34,692 nucleotides of DNA from Flavobacteriales bacterium (GTDB taxonomy: Bacteria; Bacteroidota; Bacteroidia; Flavobacteriales; BACL11): the NCBI GenBank assembly GCA_018652335.1, contig JABICI010000088.1:1-34692 (forward strand), written 5' to 3'. How positions within the stretch are numbered: position 1 is the stretch's first letter; every line of letters starts with the position of its first letter. The position numbers were made by a program, and so were the translations under genes. This document shows, one piece after another, positions 29,968-34,692 of the stretch. The notes below the pieces were generated by a model. It was not told where the DNA came from and made no database searches. It saw nothing but the letters and a program-made list of their open reading frames with translations.

Positions 29968-30841
29968 TATTCAAAAAATAATAATTTTTAGTTTTGTAGG
30001 AATAGTATTTGGCTCTTGTAATAAACATGATATTACAGGATATGTACCTGCAGTAAACGACATAAATAATAGAACTGCATTAGAATACGCATATGAATGT
30101 GAAAATGAATTAGGACCACTTCCTAGATTTAGTTGTTCTGATGCTATTGAAGTTCCAACAACAAAAAATGGTGTACCTGTATCATTTCCACAGGGAGAAG
30201 AAGGAAGTGGTAGTACAAATCCAAATGATTGTGATCATCCATGGGCATTTGGAATGGCTTGTCAAACAGGAAATAAAATAGGACGTTATGCAGGTCTAAA
30301 TCTTGATGGTTCCGAAAATTCAGATGTTGTATTTATAACATTTTGTCGTGATGGTGGGTTAGGAGTTATTGGATATAAGTATTCTACTGGTCAGACTTGT
30401 TTTTTTTCTATAAAAGATGGTTACAACACTAACAATCCTCCAAAACCTGGTGAAAATGGATATAATAATGCATGGATGAGCCCAAGAGTTGTTGCTGATG
30501 ATAAGTGTATGAATTGTCATATGGCAAGTCCTTTTTTACACACACCAGCTGTGAATCAATTATACAACCCAAATAATACTTCTGAATTACTTGTTCCAAT
30601 GACTGGAAATAATCCATACTCTATAATTGGGGCTGAGTTTCAACAGCCACATACTACAGGAATTCAAAATTCATGCACTTCATGTCATAGACCTCAGTGC
30701 ACTCAGCATTTTGAAAATTATCCATTAGACGAATTGGTTATGCCTCCACCTTTTCAAAACGCAACCGACTTTGATCATAGTACAATTTCAAATGCAGACA
30801 GACAGGCAATCAGGGATTGGTGTAATACCTTAAACTTATAA
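29960..30841 (+). CDS. Lipoprotein with two CxxCH heme-binding motifs
   Basis: Lipobox FGSC; CMNCH and CTSCH motifs; ATG at 29960 overlaps the end of the AraC gene. Confidence 0.72.
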   Translation: MNNIQKIIIFSFVGIVFGSCNKHDITGYVPAVNDINNRTALEYAYECENELGPLPRFSCSDAIEVPTTKNGVPVSFPQGEEGSGSTNPNDCDHPWAFGMACQTGNKIGRYAGLNLDGSENSDVVFITFCRDGGLGVIGYKYSTGQTCFFSIKDGYNTNNPPKPGENGYNNAWMSPRVVADDKCMNCHMASPFLHTPAVNQLYNPNNTSELLVPMTGNNPYSIIGAEFQQPHTTGIQNSCTSCHRPQCTQHFENYPLDELVMPPPFQNATDFDHSTISNADRQAIRDWCNTLNL

Positions 30842-30850
30842 ATTAATACA

Positions 30851-31222
30851 TTGAAAAATTACACACAATTAAAAATTTGGTTAAACGCGGTTTTTTTCAC
30901 TAGCTTGATGATGGGGTGTACAAAAGGGTACATCCCTCAGGATATTGAGTCAAATCCACCATATAATAGTGATACTATAACTTATGAATCGAAAATTAAG
31001 GACATAATTTCTAATAATTGTATCAGTTGTCACTCAGAAAGTAATCCCCAGGGAAATTTGCTTTTAGAAAATTATAATCAAGTACGTAGTGCATCCGAAA
31101 ACGGAACATTAATTCAAAGAATTAATGATGTATCAAACCCAATGCCTACTACTGGATTAATGCCATCATCAAAGAGAGCATTCTTTGACGAATGGGTTCA
31201 AGATGCATTTTTAGAAAATTAA
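30851..31222 (+). CDS. Small c-type cytochrome-like lipoprotein (one CxxCH)
   Basis: Lipobox LMMGC; IKDIISNNCISCHSESNPQGNLLLENYNQV...NPMPTTGLMP (candidate Met ligand); apparent TTG start. Confidence 0.78.
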   Translation: MKNYTQLKIWLNAVFFTSLMMGCTKGYIPQDIESNPPYNSDTITYESKIKDIISNNCISCHSESNPQGNLLLENYNQVRSASENGTLIQRINDVSNPMPTTGLMPSSKRAFFDEWVQDAFLEN

Positions 31223-31228
31223 TAATTA

Positions 31229-31774
31229 ATGAAAAGAACAAACTTAATAATTATTATACTATTCACTAGCATTGTTTGTAATGCCCAAAAGTATTACACA
31301 AGATCTGGTGTAACAGAATTCAATGCTTCAGAAAAAGCTTTTGAGCCTGTAGTAGCGATAAATAACAGTACTACAGCTATTTTTGACATTAATACAGGCG
31401 AAGTAGTTGGTCAAGTTTTTATTGCATCATTTGAGTTTAAAAATGCACTCATGCAAGAGCATTTTAACGAGAATTACATGGAAAGTAGCTCGTATCCTAA
31501 AGCTATTTTTAAAGGCAAGATTGATAATTTCTCAAAAGATAGATTAAAAACAGTAAGTGAATTTGATTTAGTAGGAATACTTACAGTTAGAGGAAAAGAA
31601 AAAAAAATCTCAACAAAAGTATTAGTGAAAGAAATAAACAAGAAATTAATTATAACATCAAACTTTATGGTTAAACCTGAATACTTCTATATTAAAATTC
31701 CTTCAATTGTTCAAGAAAAAATTGCCAATCAAATTCAAATCAGCATTAAGTATGAGCTTGTTGAAAAAAAATAA
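31229..31774 (+). CDS. YceI-like secreted protein
   Basis: Signal peptide ending VCNAQ; FKNALMQEHFNENYMESSSYPKAIFKGKI and LTVRGKEKKI are YceI-like. Confidence 0.82.
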   Translation: MKRTNLIIIILFTSIVCNAQKYYTRSGVTEFNASEKAFEPVVAINNSTTAIFDINTGEVVGQVFIASFEFKNALMQEHFNENYMESSSYPKAIFKGKIDNFSKDRLKTVSEFDLVGILTVRGKEKKISTKVLVKEINKKLIITSNFMVKPEYFYIKIPSIVQEKIANQIQISIKYELVEKK

Positions 31775-32147
31775 AATCATAGTCATTTCTTTTCTCGTGG
31801 TTATGTTTGGAATTGGAGTTTACACATTTTATAATTATGTGTTTTCAGAGCCTACAAAAGTAATAAACATAGCTTCTGAATTTATAGGTCAATCTGATGA
31901 ATTTAAATATTTATTTACTGAAGACCTTGAAGGGTGGAGCAATAAAGTTGTAGAAATAAAAGGCACTATAACTGGGATTTATGATAACGGTGTTCTTCTC
32001 GATGAAAATATATATTGCCAATTTGATCAAAATACAGACTTATCTTCAATTGTAGTTAATAAAGAGGTTGTAATAAAAGGAAAAGTTGTAGGGTTTGATG
32101 AGTTGTTAATGGAAATAAAATTAAATCAATGTATTATCATACAATAG
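31752..32147 (+). CDS. Membrane-anchored OB-fold protein (tRNA_anti-like domain family)
   Basis: Single N-terminal TM helix; VVEIKGTITGIYDNGVLLDENIYCQF...VVIKGKVVGFDELLMEIKLNQCII; ATG at 31752 chosen. Confidence 0.7.
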   Translation: MSLLKKNKIIVISFLVVMFGIGVYTFYNYVFSEPTKVINIASEFIGQSDEFKYLFTEDLEGWSNKVVEIKGTITGIYDNGVLLDENIYCQFDQNTDLSSIVVNKEVVIKGKVVGFDELLMEIKLNQCIIIQ

Positions 32148-33046
32148 GTAAATCACTTTTATTAATGTTTTTTTTAGGCTTTTATTCAACGAATGCTCAA
32201 GAAAATAATTTATTCAAAGAATTAAATAATTTAACCAATGATAAAGTAACCTATTCGCCCCCTGCATTTAAAGCTTTACAAATTGGCAATTTACAATCTA
32301 CCAAAATGGTTGGACAAAAAGAATTTTACATGCTTGTTGCACATAGGTTTGGCTATCTTAAGGGCGGTATCAATGACTTCTATGGATTAGATCAAGCAAA
32401 TACGAAAATTCAGTTTCTTTATGGAATTAAAAAGAAAATTCAAATAGGTATCAGTAGGGATAGCTATAATAAAACTTATTCTGGTTCAGGAAAAGTTAGC
32501 ATAAAAAAGCAATCAGAGAGTTTCCCCATTAATCTAGTTTTGTATAATAGTATGGATATCAACACCTTAATAAAAAAAATATCTTATCCAGGCCTATTAT
32601 TTTTTGATCGTTTTGCATACACGACGCAAGTATTAATGTCTAGAAGATTTTCAGAAAATTTATCTTTAGCAATTACACCGGTTTATGTGCGAAAAAACTT
32701 AATAGATTTGAATTACACAAAAAATCCTATTCTAACTTCTAATGAACCTTTAAGTTTTATCACTGAGCCTTGGAATCAATATCTTTTGGCTTTAGGAGGA
32801 AGATATAAGTTTTCTAAAAGAATGAGCTTAAATATGGATTATGCTTATAATTTAAGTAAAAATAAAAATTCATTATATAAAAATCCTCTAACTGTTGGTA
32901 TAGATATAGAAACTGGAGGACATGTTTTTCAACTTCTTTTCACTAACTCTAGATCAAGTAGTGATGCAGTTTTTTTAACTGAAACACTTGGTGATTGGTC
33001 TAAAGGCGACATTTCATTTGGATTTAATATTTTGAGGATATTTTAG
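32129..33046 (+). CDS. DUF5777-like outer-membrane beta-barrel protein
   Basis: Signal peptide ending STNAQ; KEFYMLVAHRFGYLKGGINDFYGLDQANTKIQFLYGI; alternating barrel strands; terminal aromatic FGFNILRIF. Confidence 0.75.
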   Translation: MYYHTIGKSLLLMFFLGFYSTNAQENNLFKELNNLTNDKVTYSPPAFKALQIGNLQSTKMVGQKEFYMLVAHRFGYLKGGINDFYGLDQANTKIQFLYGIKKKIQIGISRDSYNKTYSGSGKVSIKKQSESFPINLVLYNSMDINTLIKKISYPGLLFFDRFAYTTQVLMSRRFSENLSLAITPVYVRKNLIDLNYTKNPILTSNEPLSFITEPWNQYLLALGGRYKFSKRMSLNMDYAYNLSKNKNSLYKNPLTVGIDIETGGHVFQLLFTNSRSSSDAVFLTETLGDWSKGDISFGFNILRIF

Positions 33047-33068
33047 AAAATATTATTCTACAATAATA

Positions 33069-33109
33069 AAGTTCGAAACTGGGACCGAGAGGTCCACCAA
33101 AAGAAACCC
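33069..33109. repeat. Direct repeat copy 1, containing hairpin GGACC-GAGA-GGTCC
   Basis: aagttcgaaactgggaccgagaggtccaccaaaagaaaccc; near-identical copy at 34540. Confidence 0.85.
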
Positions 33110-33130
33110 ACTCAAATGAGTGGGTTTTTA
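33104..33130. terminator. Intrinsic terminator, likely bidirectional between convergent genes
   Basis: AAACCCACTC-aaat-GAGTGGGTTT followed by TTA. Confidence 0.75.
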
Positions 33131-33131
33131 T

Positions 33132-34508
33132 TTATTCAATAACCATTTTCTTCTTCACTGTTCCATCATCATAAATGTAAAAAAGAGGTTGATTCTTTAA
33201 ATTAGAATTTCTTCCAATAATATCAATGATAAATTTTAGATTATACCTTTTATTGCTTTCACTTACATAGGTAGAATTTGAGATTGAGAAAGGATATATA
33301 CAAAAAGTTGAAGGTGTACCAGCAAACCAACCTGTTATTAAATGAAGTTCACCATTAAATGGAAATGAAATAGTTTGTTGAATTTCTAAATCTCTTATTT
33401 CAGTATTAAAAGAAACCAGTCCAAAAACATTTCCAGCTGTATTGATGTTTTCATAAGCAACTGTATCTCCATTATTATCTAATAAAACAAACCCACAATA
33501 TGCAAAATCATTACTATTACTAATATTAAGTGTTTGAACGTCAAAAGTAACTTGATTAGGAATAGTTGAAGAATCAATTGAAGATTGAAAAAACATTAAG
33601 GAATCACAAAAAGCTTGAGAACAATTGTTACTATAGTACATTTGAGGATCTAAAGTCAGTAAAAAGCATGTGTTATCCCAGTTTAAATTTGAATAAGAAG
33701 TATCATCAACATTAATACATGTTAAATTAGGATTGCCAAAAAATCTAATAGCACAAATTGGAATATTAGTGTTATTTCCATTTCTCAAATCAATATTCGA
33801 AAGATTACATGCAGAAACATCTACAATATTTAATAAACTATTATATGTTAAGTCTAAAGATGTTATAGGATTTTGATAACAAGAAAAATTTTGAAGATTT
33901 ATATTATTCGATAAATCTAATGATGTTAAACTATTACCACCACATTGAAAAAGTCCTAAATTAATATTATTTGAAATATCTAACGAAGTTAACTGATTAG
34001 CTACACAACTTAATTGTGTCAACGCAGTACAATTTGTTACATCAAGATTTTGTAATTGATTTTGACTACATATTAAAGTTTCTAAATTAAAACAGTTAGA
34101 AACTTGGATAAATGACAAGTTATTTTGATCACATCTTATATACTCTATAGAACTACTTTCAACAAATAATAAAGTATCCAAATCATTTAATCCACAATTT
34201 ATATATTCTAAATTAGGACTATTAGCTAAATTTAATGTTCCCGAAAGAAATTGAGCTTGTGCATCAAAGTATTCTAATGAGAAAAAAAATTGAATACCTG
34301 TAATATCATAAATGTATTCTAATGTAGTTTGAGGAAATGCAATATCTAAGTAAGTTATTGTATCAATAGCAGATAAACTTACAGAATCATCTAATAAATT
34401 ATCAACTCCTAAATTGATTAATTCCTGCTCAAAAGCATCATCAGGTATATATATATTCTGACTAAAACTAATTAAAGGAAAGCAAAATATTAAGAGTAGT
34501 TTCTTCAT
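33132..34508 (-). CDS. Secreted leucine-rich-repeat protein with T9SS type A C-terminal sorting domain
   Basis: Signal peptide ISFSQN; repeats LTSLDISNNINLGLFQCGGNSLTSLDLSNNINLQNFSCYQN; C-terminus IIDIIGRNSNLKNQPLFYIYDDGTVKKKMVIE. Confidence 0.88.
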   Translation of the reverse strand: MKKLLLIFCFPLISFSQNIYIPDDAFEQELINLGVDNLLDDSVSLSAIDTITYLDIAFPQTTLEYIYDITGIQFFFSLEYFDAQAQFLSGTLNLANSPNLEYINCGLNDLDTLLFVESSSIEYIRCDQNNLSFIQVSNCFNLETLICSQNQLQNLDVTNCTALTQLSCVANQLTSLDISNNINLGLFQCGGNSLTSLDLSNNINLQNFSCYQNPITSLDLTYNSLLNIVDVSACNLSNIDLRNGNNTNIPICAIRFFGNPNLTCINVDDTSYSNLNWDNTCFLLTLDPQMYYSNNCSQAFCDSLMFFQSSIDSSTIPNQVTFDVQTLNISNSNDFAYCGFVLLDNNGDTVAYENINTAGNVFGLVSFNTEIRDLEIQQTISFPFNGELHLITGWFAGTPSTFCIYPFSISNSTYVSESNKRYNLKFIIDIIGRNSNLKNQPLFYIYDDGTVKKKMVIE

Positions 34509-34539
34509 AAGACAAAATTATGCAATAATTTGCTAAAAA

Positions 34540-34582
34540 AAGTTCGAAATAAGGACCGAGAGGTCCACCAAAAAGAAACCCT
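34540..34582. repeat. Direct repeat copy 2, containing hairpin GGACC-GAGA-GGTCC
   Basis: aagttcgaaataaggaccgagaggtccaccaaaaagaaaccc; differs from copy 1 by 3 substitutions and a 1-nt indel. Confidence 0.85.
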
Positions 34583-34692
34583 CTAAAATGTAGTGGATCT
34601 TTATTATTAGTCGTGTTTAGAGGATTAGAACCCCTACCCTTTTATCTAGAACATTTTAGTTTTTAATAATCAAAAATGAACCAGTAATTGTA

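Noticed and set aside
33069-33100. Direct repeat as a genuine tRNA gene
   Set aside because: Only the 3'-like portion is present; no D-arm, anticodon arm or complementary 5' acceptor strand upstream
33700-34250. Repetitive DNA in the LRR gene as a possible tandem DNA array
   Set aside because: Degenerate at the nucleotide level; explained by leucine-rich repeat protein structure
1-34692. CRISPR array, transposase, integrase or phage structural genes
   Set aside because: None found in the ORF translations or in visible repeat structure

Overview
AT-rich window consistent with a Bacteroidota/Flavobacteriia-type chromosome. Supporting signals are TAnnTTTG -7 promoter elements, a fused LpxC-FabZ, PorX and PorT, a T9SS C-terminal domain, and a tmRNA tag reading GENNYALAA. 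Positions ~1-27.6 kb are a dense housekeeping block: a proline dehydrogenase C-terminus, ald, tsaE, porX, an HD hydrolase, lpxD-lpxC/fabZ-lpxA-efp, serC-serA-DUF1015-yggS-ridA-meaB, a TonB-domain lipoprotein, an aspartate aminotransferase, an hldE kinase domain, ubiE, porT, trmH/spoU, fbaA, accD, rpsO-pnp, rpoD, rpe and a saccharopine-dehydrogenase-like gene. A tmRNA gene lies at 27706-28075. The remaining ~6.6 kb is accessory. It holds a lipocalin-like lipoprotein, a tightly overlapping operon (membrane-embedded AraC regulator, two CxxCH heme lipoproteins, YceI-like protein, OB-fold protein, DUF5777-like beta-barrel), and a secreted cysteine-ladder LRR protein flanked by two copies of a hairpin-bearing direct repeat. 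The best candidates for something undescribed are (1) the AraC/cytochrome/YceI/OB/barrel operon, (2) the DUF1015 protein with a DGHHR motif in a serine operon that has no local serB, and (3) the direct repeat flanking the LRR gene.
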